The notes below the pieces were generated by a model. That model saw only the letters and a list, made by a program, of their open reading frames with translations, ran no database searches and was not told where the DNA came from. Shown here one piece after another: positions 23,886 to 32,725 of a stretch of DNA of 64,000 nt (the stretch's first letter is position 1; the number at the start of each line of letters is the position of its first letter). The DNA is from Streptomyces pactum. GTDB taxonomy: Bacteria; Actinomycetota; Actinomycetes; Streptomycetales; Streptomycetaceae. The stretch is taken from NCBI RefSeq assembly GCF_016031615.1, contig NZ_JACYXC010000001.1:4340001-4404000 (forward strand), read 5' to 3'. Position numbers and translations under genes: made by a program.

Positions 23886-26339
23886 GTGAGTACGGGTACA
23901 CCCGGCACCGGGGACTTCGGGCGGCAGTTGCGCGAGCTGCGCACGCGTGCCGGACTCAGCCAGGAGGCGCTCTCCCACCGGTCGGGGGTGAGCGTCCGCG
24001 CGCTGGCGGACCTGGAACGCGGCCGGGCCCGTGGCCCGCAGCGCCGTACGGTCGGCGCGCTGGCCGAGGCGCTGGGACTGGACGAACGGGCCGCGGAACG
24101 GCTGGAGCGGGCGCCGCCGCGGGCCGCCCCCGCCCCCGGACGGCCGCCGGACCGGCGGCGGACGCCCCCGACGCCCCCCACACCCTCGCCCTGCCGCGGG
24201 ACATCCAGGACTTCACCGCCCGCGGCCCGGCCCTCGCCCGGCTGCTGGAGCTGGCCGGCGCCGCCGCCGACGCACGGGAAGCCGGGGCCGCCGCAAACCC
24301 CGCGGAGGCCGGCGCCGCCGCCGACGCCGGGGGAGGCCGGAGGGACCGGGGAGGCCGGGGCGGACGCGGAAGCCGGGGAGGGCCGGGCCGCCGGGGGCGC
24401 CGGTCCCGGTTGGCCGGTGGTCGCGGTGGTGGCCGGCCAGCCGGGCCTGGGCAAGACCGCGTTCGCGGTGCATGCCGCACATCTCCTCGCCCCGCGCTTC
24501 CCGGACGGCCAGTTCGCCCTCGACCTGCACGGCATGGACCCCGAACCGGCCACCCCGCGGGACGCGCTCGGCCGCCTGCTGCGCGCGGCCGGGGTGACGG
24601 ACGCCGCCATTCCGGCCGGCACCGACGACCGGGCCGGCCTGTGGCGGTCGGTGGTCCGCGACCGGCGCGTCCTGCTGCTGCTGGACAACGCGATCGACGA
24701 GGACCAGGTCCGGCCGCTGCTGCCGGGCGGCGGCCGCTCGCTGACCGTCGTCACCAGCCGGCACGCCCTGGCCGGCCTGGAGTCGGTGCACCGGGTCGAC
24801 CTGGCGCTGTTCCGGCGCGAGGAGGCGGTGGAACTGCTGACCCGCATCATCGGCGCCGACCGGGTCCGGTCGGAGGCGCAGGCCGCCCGCGACCTCGCCG
24901 ACCTGTGCGGGCACCTGCCGCTGGCGGTACGGATCGCCGGCCAGCGGCTGCTCGGCCGCCCGCACGAGCGCCTGGCCAAGCTGGTGGCCCGGCTCGCCGA
25001 GGAGAGCCGGCGGCTGGACGGGCTCCAGGCCGGCGGGCTGCGGGTCCGGCCCGCCTTCGCCCTGTCGTACCGGCAACTGCGGCCGGAGGCGCAAAGGTTC
25101 CTGCGCCGCGCCTCGCTCGCGGCCGGCCCCGACTTCAGCCCCGGGACCGGCGCGCTGCTGGCGGACCTGTCGCACGACGAGGCGGCCGCCTGCGCGGAGG
25201 AGCTGACCGACGCCGGGCTGCTGCAGAGCGACCCCGCCACCGAGCACTACCGCTTCCACGACCTGCTCCGGCTCTTCGCCGCCGAGCGGCTGGCCGAGGA
25301 GGACACCCCCGAGGCCCGGGACGCCGCGCTGGACCGGACCGCCCGGTGGATGCTGCGCCGGGCCACCGCCGCCGCGCTCCGCTTCGACGTGGACCACCAC
25401 CGGGACGCCCCGCACGGCGACCCCGACCCGGCGACCGCACCGGCCGACCGGGAGGAGGCCCGGGCCTGGCTGGAGGGGGAACGCGCCCAGTGGCTGGCCG
25501 CGCTGCGCCGGGCCCACGAGACCGGCCACCACCGGATGGTGGCGGACACGGCGGAGGCCATGCACTGGTTCTCCGACCTCAACCAGCACTGGGAGCTGTG
25601 GGTGGAGGTGTTCCGGCGCTCCGCCGACGCGGCCCGCGCGCTGGGCAGCCGGCGGGAGGAGGCGGTCCACCTCAACTACCTGGCGTGGGCCCACAACATG
25701 TGCGTCCACGACCCCCAGGCGGCACTCGCCTCCGCGGACGCCGCCCTGGAGGCGGCCCGGGAGACCCGGGACCTGCTCCAGACCGGCTGGGCACTGGGGT
25801 ACGGGGCCGGCGCCCTGCAGCGCCTGGGCCGGGCCGCCGAGGCGCTGGAGCGGTGCCGGGAGGCCGCCCGCTGCCTGGCCGCCCACGACTCCCCGCAGGC
25901 CCGGCTGGGTGAGCTGACGGTCCTCAACTCCCTCGGCGGCCAGCTGCGGCAGGCCGGCCGGGCGGCCGAGGCGCTGGAGATCCACCGCCGCAGCGAGGCC
26001 ATCTGCGCGGCCGGGATCGCCGGGCAGTCCGACGAACTGATCGGGTTGTACCGGGCGGTCGCCCGGCACCACGTCGGCAACGACCTGGCGGCACTGGGCC
26101 GCTGGGCGGAGGCCGAACCGCCGCTGCGGCAGGCGCTGGTGCACTTCGAGGCCGCGCAGATGCCGGCCTGGAGCGAACCGGTCCGGCTCGACCTGGGGCT
26201 GGTACTCAGCGCGATGGACCACCCGGAGGCCCGGGAGACGCTGCTCGCGGCCCGGGACGGGCTGATCGCGCTGCGGAGCCCGCGCCAGGGCGAGGCCGCC
26301 ACCGCGCTCGGCGCGCTGGACCGGGCCACCCGGCGATGA
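23886..26339 (+). CDS. STAND NTPase regulator: HTH, NB-ARC, TPR; frame-disturbed linker
   Basis: An 817-residue AfsR-like protein without a SARP domain. A classical Xre HTH is at 11-65 (LRTRAGLSQEALSHRSGVSVRALADLERG). The P-loop GQPGLGKT is at 184-191, Walker B VLLLLDNA near 240 and the LPLAVRIAG motif near 340; TPR-like helices fill about 540-817. The linker at about 88-150 is odd: the conserved pre-NB-ARC phrase LPRDIQDFTARG is present in the DNA at 24191-24226 but in the +2 frame. Two compensating single-base shifts (about 24100-24180 and 24320-24345) therefore flank it. Either the linker is truly scrambled or both shifts are assembly errors in G/C runs. GTG 23886 is the natural HTH start. 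Confidence 0.8.
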   Translation: MSTGTPGTGDFGRQLRELRTRAGLSQEALSHRSGVSVRALADLERGRARGPQRRTVGALAEALGLDERAAERLERAPPRAAPAPGRPPDRRRTPPTPPTPSPCRGTSRTSPPAARPSPGCWSWPAPPPTHGKPGPPQTPRRPAPPPTPGEAGGTGEAGADAEAGEGRAAGGAGPGWPVVAVVAGQPGLGKTAFAVHAAHLLAPRFPDGQFALDLHGMDPEPATPRDALGRLLRAAGVTDAAIPAGTDDRAGLWRSVVRDRRVLLLLDNAIDEDQVRPLLPGGGRSLTVVTSRHALAGLESVHRVDLALFRREEAVELLTRIIGADRVRSEAQAARDLADLCGHLPLAVRIAGQRLLGRPHERLAKLVARLAEESRRLDGLQAGGLRVRPAFALSYRQLRPEAQRFLRRASLAAGPDFSPGTGALLADLSHDEAAACAEELTDAGLLQSDPATEHYRFHDLLRLFAAERLAEEDTPEARDAALDRTARWMLRRATAAALRFDVDHHRDAPHGDPDPATAPADREEARAWLEGERAQWLAALRRAHETGHHRMVADTAEAMHWFSDLNQHWELWVEVFRRSADAARALGSRREEAVHLNYLAWAHNMCVHDPQAALASADAALEAARETRDLLQTGWALGYGAGALQRLGRAAEALERCREAARCLAAHDSPQARLGELTVLNSLGGQLRQAGRAAEALEIHRRSEAICAAGIAGQSDELIGLYRAVARHHVGNDLAALGRWAEAEPPLRQALVHFEAAQMPAWSEPVRLDLGLVLSAMDHPEARETLLAARDGLIALRSPRQGEAATALGALDRATRR

Positions 26340-26431
26340 AGGGGCCGGCCGCCGCGCGGTGCACGGACCGGTCCGCCGGGCGGTGAACGCGCCGGGTCAC
26401 CGGGCGGTCGAGGAGCGGGTGCGGGGCCGGG

Positions 26432-26863
26432 TCAGCGGACGCGCTCACCGTAGACGTGATCGACCGTCATCGTCATCAGCACCCGGCGCTCGGCGACCAT
26501 CACCGCGCGGTACTCGTCCCAGTCCGGGTGCTCCCCGGCGGCCTTGCGGTAGTACTCCACCAGCGCCTCGACCTCGGGGCCGTGCGGGTCGGTGCCCGGC
26601 CCGGTGAGGGTCGCCACGCCCTCCACGGTGGCCCACGACCAGCCGTCCGCGCTGGTCACCTGGAGGGTGGCCCGGGGATCCCGGCGCAGGTTCGCCGTCT
26701 TGGCCCGGCCCTCGGTCATCGAGACGTGGACGACGCCCGCCTCCCGGTCGTAGAACGGCAGGACGGGGGAGAGCTGCGGGCGGCCGTCGGACTTGATCGT
26801 GGCCAGGACGGCGATCCGGCTCTCGGCGAGGAGCGCGTGCGGGTCGTACGCGGTGGTGGTCAT
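26432..26863 (-). CDS. PPOX-class F420/FMN-dependent family protein
   Basis: A 143-residue split-barrel protein. ALLAESRIAVLATIKSDGRPQLSPV is the family opening; FYDREAGVVHVSMTEGRAKTANLRRDP and VEGVATL follow in the usual order. Actinobacterial members mostly bind F420 and reduce small molecules; substrate is unknown. ATG 26863 gives the family N-terminus. No good ribosome site precedes it, so the start may be leaderless or further upstream. Confidence 0.87.
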   Translation of the reverse strand: MTTTAYDPHALLAESRIAVLATIKSDGRPQLSPVLPFYDREAGVVHVSMTEGRAKTANLRRDPRATLQVTSADGWSWATVEGVATLTGPGTDPHGPEVEALVEYYRKAAGEHPDWDEYRAVMVAERRVLMTMTVDHVYGERVR

Positions 26864-27270
26864 GCCGGGACAAGCCGCCGGCCGCACGGGGATATTCCCG
26901 GCCGGCCGAGCGAACACACGTATGGGTGAACGGCGTTCGTCCGACGCGGCCCCGGATCACCGCACCCGCCCGGGCCCGGCCTCGCCACCGGGCCGCACCC
27001 CCGTACCCCCGTCCCCCGGCCTTCCGTACCCCGTCCCGGGCCCGGCCGCACGACCCGGCCGTGCCGGCGTACCCCGGCCGCCGTCCCGGGCCGGACCGCC
27101 CGTCGCACCCCGGCCGTACCGGCTCCGCCGCACTCCGGCCGCACCCGGCCGGCTTCGCCGCGCCCGGTCCCGCTCCGCGGCGCCTGTCGCCGGTCCACCG
27201 CGGCGTATCCCGGACGTGGCCCGCCGGGGAACGCCCGGCCGCCGGTGCGCGGTCCGGCGTACCGCTCCGG
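26864..27270. other. Gene-free interval
   Basis: About 400 bases of G/C-rich, proline/arginine-type low complexity lie between the PPOX and glyoxalase genes, both on the minus strand. The part near 26895-26935 is somewhat A/T-richer and may hold the PPOX promoter. No gene is supported. Confidence 0.35.
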
Positions 27271-27681
27271 TCAGAACTTCGGCTGGGTGAACCGGATGCG
27301 GTTGCCGAAGGGGTCGCGCAGCCCGCAGTCGGTCCCGTACGGGCGCTCGGTGGGCTCCTCGGTGAACTCCACCCCCTGGGCCAGCAGCTTCTCGTACGTC
27401 CCGCGGCAGTCGTCCGTGGTGAGGATGAGCCAGCCGCCCATCGCGCCCTTGGTGACCAGGTCGCGCACCTGCTGGGCGGTCTCCTCGGAGGTGGCCGGCG
27501 GGCCGGGCTTCTCCAGCAGGATCTGGCGCTCCGGGTGTCCGGGGACGCAGACCGCCAGCCACCGCATCGGGCCCAGGTCGATGTCGGCGGCGACCTCCAG
27601 CCCCAGCTTGCCGACGTAGAAGTCGAGGGCCTGGTCCTGGTCGAGTACGTAGATCTGCGAGTGCGTGATGGCGTTGAACAT
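27271..27681 (-). CDS. VOC/glyoxalase family protein
   Basis: A 136-residue protein with two beta-alpha-beta-beta-beta modules: ITHSQIYVLDQDQALDFYV at the start and GTYEKLLAQGVEF then GTDCGLRDPFGNRIRF at the end. VOC proteins bind a metal and act as lyases, dioxygenases or resistance proteins; here the function is unknown. TAGCGT lies 7 bases upstream of ATG 27681 and no ribosome site is present, which fits a leaderless transcript from its own promoter. It follows the AraC gene by 48 bases on the same strand, a pairing seen repeatedly in streptomycetes. Confidence 0.88.
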   Translation of the reverse strand: MFNAITHSQIYVLDQDQALDFYVGKLGLEVAADIDLGPMRWLAVCVPGHPERQILLEKPGPPATSEETAQQVRDLVTKGAMGGWLILTTDDCRGTYEKLLAQGVEFTEEPTERPYGTDCGLRDPFGNRIRFTQPKF

Positions 27682-27729
27682 GGGGGCAACGCTAGTGCGA
27701 ACGGCCGGCCGAAACTTATCCGAAACTGC

Positions 27730-28140
27730 TCAGTCGCCCGCGGCCGGTGCGTCGGCGGGCCGGGTCCAGGCCATGGCGAAGCAGGTCGGCACGGTGAGGG
27801 ACGCCGTCTCCTTGCGGTACGCCCGCGGCGACCGGCCGACGATGTCCCGGAAGGTCCGGCTGAACGTGCCCGGGCTGCCGAAGCCGACGGCGAAGGAGAT
27901 CTCCGTGACGCTGCGGTCGGTCTCCCGCAGCAGGGCCATCGCCCGTTCCACCCGGCGGCGCTGGAGGTAGCGGTGCGGGGTCTCGCCGAAGGTGGCCCGG
28001 AAGGTCCGCGCGAAATGGGCCGGCGAGACATGGGCGATCCGGGCCAGGGCGGGGACGTCCAGCGGTTCCGCGTAGCCGCGGTCCATGGCGTCCCGGGCCC
28101 GGAGCATCCGGCGGTTGGACTCCTCGGTGGCGCGGTTCAC
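27730..28140 (-). CDS. AraC family transcriptional regulator, DNA-binding domain only
   Basis: A 136-residue protein made essentially of the two helix-turn-helix motifs of the AraC domain: VPALARIAHVSPAHFARTF and ITEISFAVGFGSPGTFSRTF-type (VTEISFAVGFGSPG), followed by the PRAYRK end. There is no ligand-binding domain. GTG 28140 gives a short N-terminus. The small downstream VOC protein may be its regulated partner or serve as the sensor; that is inference from adjacency. Confidence 0.88.
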   Translation of the reverse strand: MNRATEESNRRMLRARDAMDRGYAEPLDVPALARIAHVSPAHFARTFRATFGETPHRYLQRRRVERAMALLRETDRSVTEISFAVGFGSPGTFSRTFRDIVGRSPRAYRKETASLTVPTCFAMAWTRPADAPAAGD

Positions 28141-28456
28141 GGCCCCATCCCATCACACGCCCACCCCACGGCCCCGTCCCCCACGGACCCGTCCCGACGC
28201 CCGTCCCCACGGGCCCGTCCCCCCACGGCCCGGTACGGGCGGCGCGGGTGCGGGCGCCGGGCCTCGGGCCCGTGGGGGAGGGCCCGTTCCCGGGGGCGAC
28301 GACGCGGCCCCGTGGGCGACGTCGCGGCCCCGCGCCCGGGCCCCGCGGACGGCGACCGGGGCGCGCACCCCGGCGGGCCGGGCCGCCCCGCGGCCCACGG
28401 CCGTCGCCGGGGCCGGGCCGGGGCGAGCCCCCGCCCCGGCCCGGCCCCGGGGGCGG
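28141..28456. other. Gene-free interval
   Basis: 316 bases between the ABC permease stop and the AraC start. The sequence is extremely G/C-rich with repeated CCCACGGCCC/GGGCCCGT phrases at 28160-28330 that can form many small stems. A promoter for the AraC gene must lie in its right part; none is clear. Confidence 0.35.
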
Positions 28457-30238
28457 TTACTTGCTCACCGCGGCCAGGATCTCCGGCAGCCGGTCCGCCA
28501 CCCGCGGGGCGGCCCAGCGCAGGGCGGCGACGGACAGGCCCAGTCCCCAGGCCGCGCCGACCGGGAGCACCAGCCACAGCAGACCGTCGGCGCCGGAGCG
28601 GTGCAGCCAGATGGTGAGGGCCGCCACCGGGGCGCACAGCAGCGCGCCCACCACCATGCCGCCGAAGATGCTCAGCGTGGCCATGCCGGCCTGACTGGGG
28701 TGGACGTTCTTGAAGCCGCTGTCCTGCGGGATGGTGTACGGGTGGGTGACGGACGACACCGCCCCGGTGGCCAGCAGTGCGCCGAGCAGGGCGAACGACA
28801 GGCCCAGGGCCTCCGCCGCCTGGGGCCAGGCGTCGAGCAGGGCGGCGGAGAGCAGCACCACGGACGTCACGAACGGCACCCCGACCACGGCCACCGTCAG
28901 CGCCCGGCCGCGCAGCTCCAGCCGGGCGTCGCGCGCGGTCCCGATGGTCTGGGCGACCATCCAGAACGCCGAGGTGTCCTGGCCGAACTGGTTGTACATC
29001 TGCATGCCGAGCATCGCGGACGCCCAGCAGGCGGCGTAGATGCTGCCGCCGCCCTGGACGGACGTCACCACCGGCACCAGCAGCCCGACGCCGAGCGCGG
29101 TGGCCCAGCCCGCCTTGGTCTTGGGGTCGCGCCAGGCGTAGCGGAAACCGCGGAGCATCACCGTCCCGGTGCGTCCGGCGGGGAGGAAGCGGGCCAGTGC
29201 GCCCGACCCGGCCCGGCCCGCACGTTCGCCGCCGCCGGGCGCGGCGGCCTGGAGGGTGGAGGAGTCCGGCGCGGTCATCAGCCGGGTGAGGCTGCGGTGC
29301 CACCACCACAGCAGCAGGACCAGCGCGGCGGCGGTCAGCGCCAGCTGGCCCAGCGCCCGGCCCGGTTCCCCGTCGGCGAACCCGGCCACGGCGTCCACCG
29401 CGGTGGCCGGCGGCACCCAGCGCAGCACCTCTGCCGCCGGTTCCAGGGCGGAGAGCCCGCCCTCCCCGGACAGCTTCTGCATCCCGATGTTCACCAGCTG
29501 GAGGCCGATGGCGATGACCAGGCCGCTGAGCAGGGCCAGGTCGCGCCCCCGGCGGCTGGTGAGCAGCCGTACGTTGGCGGTCGCCACGGCACGGGCCAGC
29601 GCCACGCACACCAGCGGCACGAGGAGGACGGCGACCGCCCCGGCCGCCGCCGCGGCACCGCCGTGGGCCACCGCGAGGACCGATCCGACGGCCAGGATCA
29701 GCGTGAACAGCGGGCCGATGCCGACCAGTGAGGAGACCAGCAGCGAGGCCATCAGCGGGCCCGGCCGCAGCGGCAGCATCACCAGCCGGGTCGGGTCCAG
29801 CGTCTCGTCACCGCTGGAGAAGAAGAGCGGCATCACCGCCCAGCCCATGGCGAGCACCGCGGCCAGCGTGGTCACCAGCGCGGCGGCGTGCTCGTGGCCG
29901 CGCAGCGCCAGCAGGCCGAGCAACTGCAGCGCGGCGAAGGCCACCGCCAGCACCATCGAGGTGATGTACGCGGCGCGGCGGCCGGCGGTCTGCCGCAGCC
30001 CGTTGCGGAGCAGGGTCAGCTTCAGCCGGACGAAGAGCGGGAGCAGCACCGCCACCGGTGCGCCGGCCGCGGGGTGCGAGGGTGCCGCCGTGCCGCCGGC
30101 GGGCTTTACGGGCGTGGTCACCCCGGCGGGCGGTACGGGTGTGGTGTTGCCGGCGGGTGGGGCGGGCGGCGTGCTGCCGGCGGGCTCCGCCGGGGCCGCG
30201 TCGCCGGTGGGACGGTCGGGCGGGGTGGAGGTGGTCAT
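28457..30238 (-). CDS. ABC transporter permease
   Basis: A 593-residue membrane protein. The first 60 residues are Pro/Thr-rich; then come about 12 predicted membrane helices, e.g. YITSMVLAVAFAALQLLGLLAL, ALVTTLAAVLAMGWAV and PLFTLILAVGSVLAVA. It resembles the large ABC-2-type exporter permeases of actinobacteria. Its ATG overlaps the stop of the ATPase gene (ATGA, 30235-30238), so the two are co-translated and must form one exporter. Substrate unknown. The gene is the last of the operon. Confidence 0.85.
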   Translation of the reverse strand: MTTSTPPDRPTGDAAPAEPAGSTPPAPPAGNTTPVPPAGVTTPVKPAGGTAAPSHPAAGAPVAVLLPLFVRLKLTLLRNGLRQTAGRRAAYITSMVLAVAFAALQLLGLLALRGHEHAAALVTTLAAVLAMGWAVMPLFFSSGDETLDPTRLVMLPLRPGPLMASLLVSSLVGIGPLFTLILAVGSVLAVAHGGAAAAAGAVAVLLVPLVCVALARAVATANVRLLTSRRGRDLALLSGLVIAIGLQLVNIGMQKLSGEGGLSALEPAAEVLRWVPPATAVDAVAGFADGEPGRALGQLALTAAALVLLLWWWHRSLTRLMTAPDSSTLQAAAPGGGERAGRAGSGALARFLPAGRTGTVMLRGFRYAWRDPKTKAGWATALGVGLLVPVVTSVQGGGSIYAACWASAMLGMQMYNQFGQDTSAFWMVAQTIGTARDARLELRGRALTVAVVGVPFVTSVVLLSAALLDAWPQAAEALGLSFALLGALLATGAVSSVTHPYTIPQDSGFKNVHPSQAGMATLSIFGGMVVGALLCAPVAALTIWLHRSGADGLLWLVLPVGAAWGLGLSVAALRWAAPRVADRLPEILAAVSK

Positions 30239-31047
30239 CGGGCGCCGCCACCCAGCCAGTCCAGGTCGTGGCCCGGGCCGCGGTCACCCGCGCCGACCAG
30301 CTCCAGGAAGGCGGCCTGCAGGGTGGGTGCCTCGCCCCGCACCTCGGCGAGCGTCCCCTGGGCGCGGATGCGGCCGCCGGCCATCACCGCGACCCAGTCG
30401 CACAACGACTCGACCAGCTCCATGACGTGGCTGGAGAAGACGACGGTGGCCCCGGAGCCGGTGTACCGCTCCAGCACCTTCCGGATGGTCTGCGCGGAGA
30501 CCGGGTCCACGCCCTCGAACGGCTCGTCCAGGAAGAGGACTTCGGGGTTGTGCAGCAGCGCCGCCGCCAGGCCGATCTTCTTCCGCATACCGGTCGAGTA
30601 GTCCACCACCAGCTTGTGCTGGGAGCCCGCCAGGTCGAGCACCTCCAGCAACTGGGTGGCCCGCTTGTCCACCTCGTCACCGGGCAGCCCCCGCAGCCGC
30701 CCGGTGTACTCCAGCAACTCCCGCCCGGACAGCCGCTCGAACAGGCGCAGCCCCTCGGGCAGCACGCCGATCCGTGCCTTCACCGCCAGCGGATCCCGCC
30801 AGACGTCGTGCCCGGCTATCTCGACCGTTCCGGTGTCGGGCCGGAGCAGGCCCGTGACCATCGACAGGGTGGTCGTCTTGCCGGCGCCGTTGGGCCCGAC
30901 CAGGCCGATGAAGCGGCCCGCGGGGAGTTCGAGGTCGATGCCGGCGACGGCCACCTGCTCCCCGTAACGCTTCCACAGTCCGGAGATCCGGACGGCGGGT
31001 CCGTGGCCCGCGAGGGTCTGTTCGCTGTGTTGTGGCTCCCGTGTCAC
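30235..31047 (-). CDS. ABC transporter ATP-binding protein
   Basis: A 270-residue ATPase of the ABC-2 exporter class. Walker A GPNGAGKT is at 51-58, the signature YSTGMRKK near 153, Walker B VLFLDEP near 175 and the switch His in VFSSHVMELVE near 208. GTG 31047 has AAAGG about nine bases upstream. It is translationally coupled to the permease gene that follows. Confidence 0.93.
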   Translation of the reverse strand: MTREPQHSEQTLAGHGPAVRISGLWKRYGEQVAVAGIDLELPAGRFIGLVGPNGAGKTTTLSMVTGLLRPDTGTVEIAGHDVWRDPLAVKARIGVLPEGLRLFERLSGRELLEYTGRLRGLPGDEVDKRATQLLEVLDLAGSQHKLVVDYSTGMRKKIGLAAALLHNPEVLFLDEPFEGVDPVSAQTIRKVLERYTGSGATVVFSSHVMELVESLCDWVAVMAGGRIRAQGTLAEVRGEAPTLQAAFLELVGAGDRGPGHDLDWLGGGAR

Positions 31048-31691
31048 CAGTGGTGCCTTTCGACGTGCTCGCGGGGGTCGGTCGCACCCCCGTCAGGCCA
31101 CCCTACGGGTGAAGCGGGGCCCCGTTCCGTAACGGAAAGGCCACCGGTGACCCGGGAGACGGTGTCCCGGGCCCCCGCCCGGCAGCCCCGCCCGGCCCTC
31201 GCCGGTGCGATGCCCGGTCGGCCGTGGACGGCCGCGTCGGCGGTGCCCGGTCGGCGTCATGTGGCCGGCCCCCGGCGGACCGGCTCCGCGGGCCCCGGAG
31301 TTGGCCGGTCCCGCCCCGTTCACCCGCCCCCCGGTGGCGGCCGGGCGGCCGGGTCGGGAGCGGGGACGCGCGTCCCGGGTGCGGAGATGGACGCGCCCGG
31401 CCCGTAGGGGGACGTGCGGTCCGGCCACGGGGATGGACGCGCCCGGAGCCGGCCGGGCCCGCTGCCGTGCCGCCGCGACGGGTTGGTACCTGACGGGTCG
31501 GTACGCGTACGCCTGCGCGCGGAGCGCGTGCACCGGCGCACCGGGGCGCGCCGTGCGCCCGGCGGCGGGGCAACCCACCGTGGCGGCCCGCCGAATGGGC
31601 GTCGGGGCGTCCGCCACGGGCCTCCCGGCCGGGCGACAGCGGGCCGGGCGCCCCGGCGACCGGGCCGGACCCCGCCGGGTGTCCGGCCCGG
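31048..31691. other. Gene-free interval
   Basis: About 640 bases separate the ABC operon and the prim-pol gene, both on the minus strand. The right part is low complexity; ATGGACGCGCCCGG occurs twice (about 31387 and 31433). The ABC promoter is expected near 31050-31130, where the sequence is A/T-richer. No gene is supported. Confidence 0.35.
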
Positions 31692-32351
31692 TCAGCGCCC
31701 GCAGGCGTAGGCGAGCGCGCCCACCAGCTCCTCGGCCTCCGGCAGCCAGCGGTTGCTGGCGGTGGGCTTGCGCACCCACTGCACCGCGCCGTGCGACCCG
31801 ACCCGGGTCGGCGGTCCCAGCACGTAGTCGCCCTCGCCGTGCCCGACGAGGTCCGGCGCGACCGGCGCCCAGCCCAGCCGCCGGACCAGCTCGGGGAGCC
31901 GGGGCGCGGCTCCGGGCAGCACGAAGAAGTGGACCCGCCGGTCGGGGGTCCAGGTGACGGGGCCGAGCCCGACCTCCAGCCGTTCCATCCGCGCCAGGGC
32001 GAGGAAGCCCGCGCTCTCCGGCACGTCCAGGGTGTCGAAGGTACGGCCGGTGGGGAGCAGGACCGAGGCGTACGGGTCGCCCTCCCACAGCCGGCGGGCC
32101 ACCACCGCGCTGCCCGTCGCCTGCGCCTGCCAGTCCTCGGTGGCGGGGTGGGCGCCGGGCGCGGGGCACCGGGCGGCACCGCACGAGCAGGAATCCGCCC
32201 CGGGCCCGGCCACCAGCCGGGTGCCCGGCACCACGTCCCAGTGGCACTCCTGGGCGTAACGGACCGCGGCGTCGGCCGGCCGCTCGCCGCGCGGTACCGG
32301 AATCCCTCGGGCTCCGCTGACGTCCCGGGTCTCTTCGACGGTCTCTTCCAC
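31692..32351 (-). CDS. Bifunctional DNA primase/polymerase-like (prim-pol) domain protein
   Basis: A 219-residue protein of the small prim-pol group common in streptomycetes. AVRYAQECHWDVVPGTRL is the family opening. The cysteine segment CSCGAARCPAPGAHPA is the zinc-binding insert, and WEGDPYASVLLPTGRTFDTLDVP and VLPGAAPRLPELVRRLGW follow. The metal-binding acidic residues of active polymerases are only partly evident, so activity is doubtful. GTG 32351 is used; the ribosome site is weak. It is not in a replication context here and its role is unknown. Confidence 0.8.
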   Translation of the reverse strand: MEETVEETRDVSGARGIPVPRGERPADAAVRYAQECHWDVVPGTRLVAGPGADSCSCGAARCPAPGAHPATEDWQAQATGSAVVARRLWEGDPYASVLLPTGRTFDTLDVPESAGFLALARMERLEVGLGPVTWTPDRRVHFFVLPGAAPRLPELVRRLGWAPVAPDLVGHGEGDYVLGPPTRVGSHGAVQWVRKPTASNRWLPEAEELVGALAYACGR

Positions 32352-32725
32352 GCCCGGCTCAACTCCACCGCCGCAACGGGGTTACGGGAAACGTCACGGC
32401 ACGGTGGGGAGCACCGTCGGGCCACGGGGAGCACCTCATGCCCCATGGGGCGCATAGGTGCACGGCCGGGGGCGCGTAGGGGACTTCACGGCGGCCGGCG
32501 GGTAGCCACCACCCGTGATGGGGGGTTGTAGCTCCGCCGACCGCGCTGCGCGCCCTGGGCGGCCTCGGCCATCCCGGACCTCACCGCCGTGCGGGCGGTC
32601 GTGCGGGCACGGGCACGTTGCGGGTGAATACGGGCATCATTGCGCATTCACCGTATTTCCGCTGGGCAGTGATCACCAGGGACGGCGTTCATCCTGAACG
32701 CACAGCAGTCACAGGGGGTAGACCC
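32352..32725. promoter_or_regulatory. Divergent intergenic region with a 15-bp palindrome
   Basis: This spacer lies between the prim-pol and the NsdA-like genes. CGTTCATCCTGAACG at 32686-32700 is a perfect palindrome around TCC, 25 bases ahead of the NsdA-like start codon. AATACGG and CCGTATT, 17 bases apart, form another dyad at about 32625-32655. The A/T-richer part at 32620-32700 is the likely promoter zone. Confidence 0.5.
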
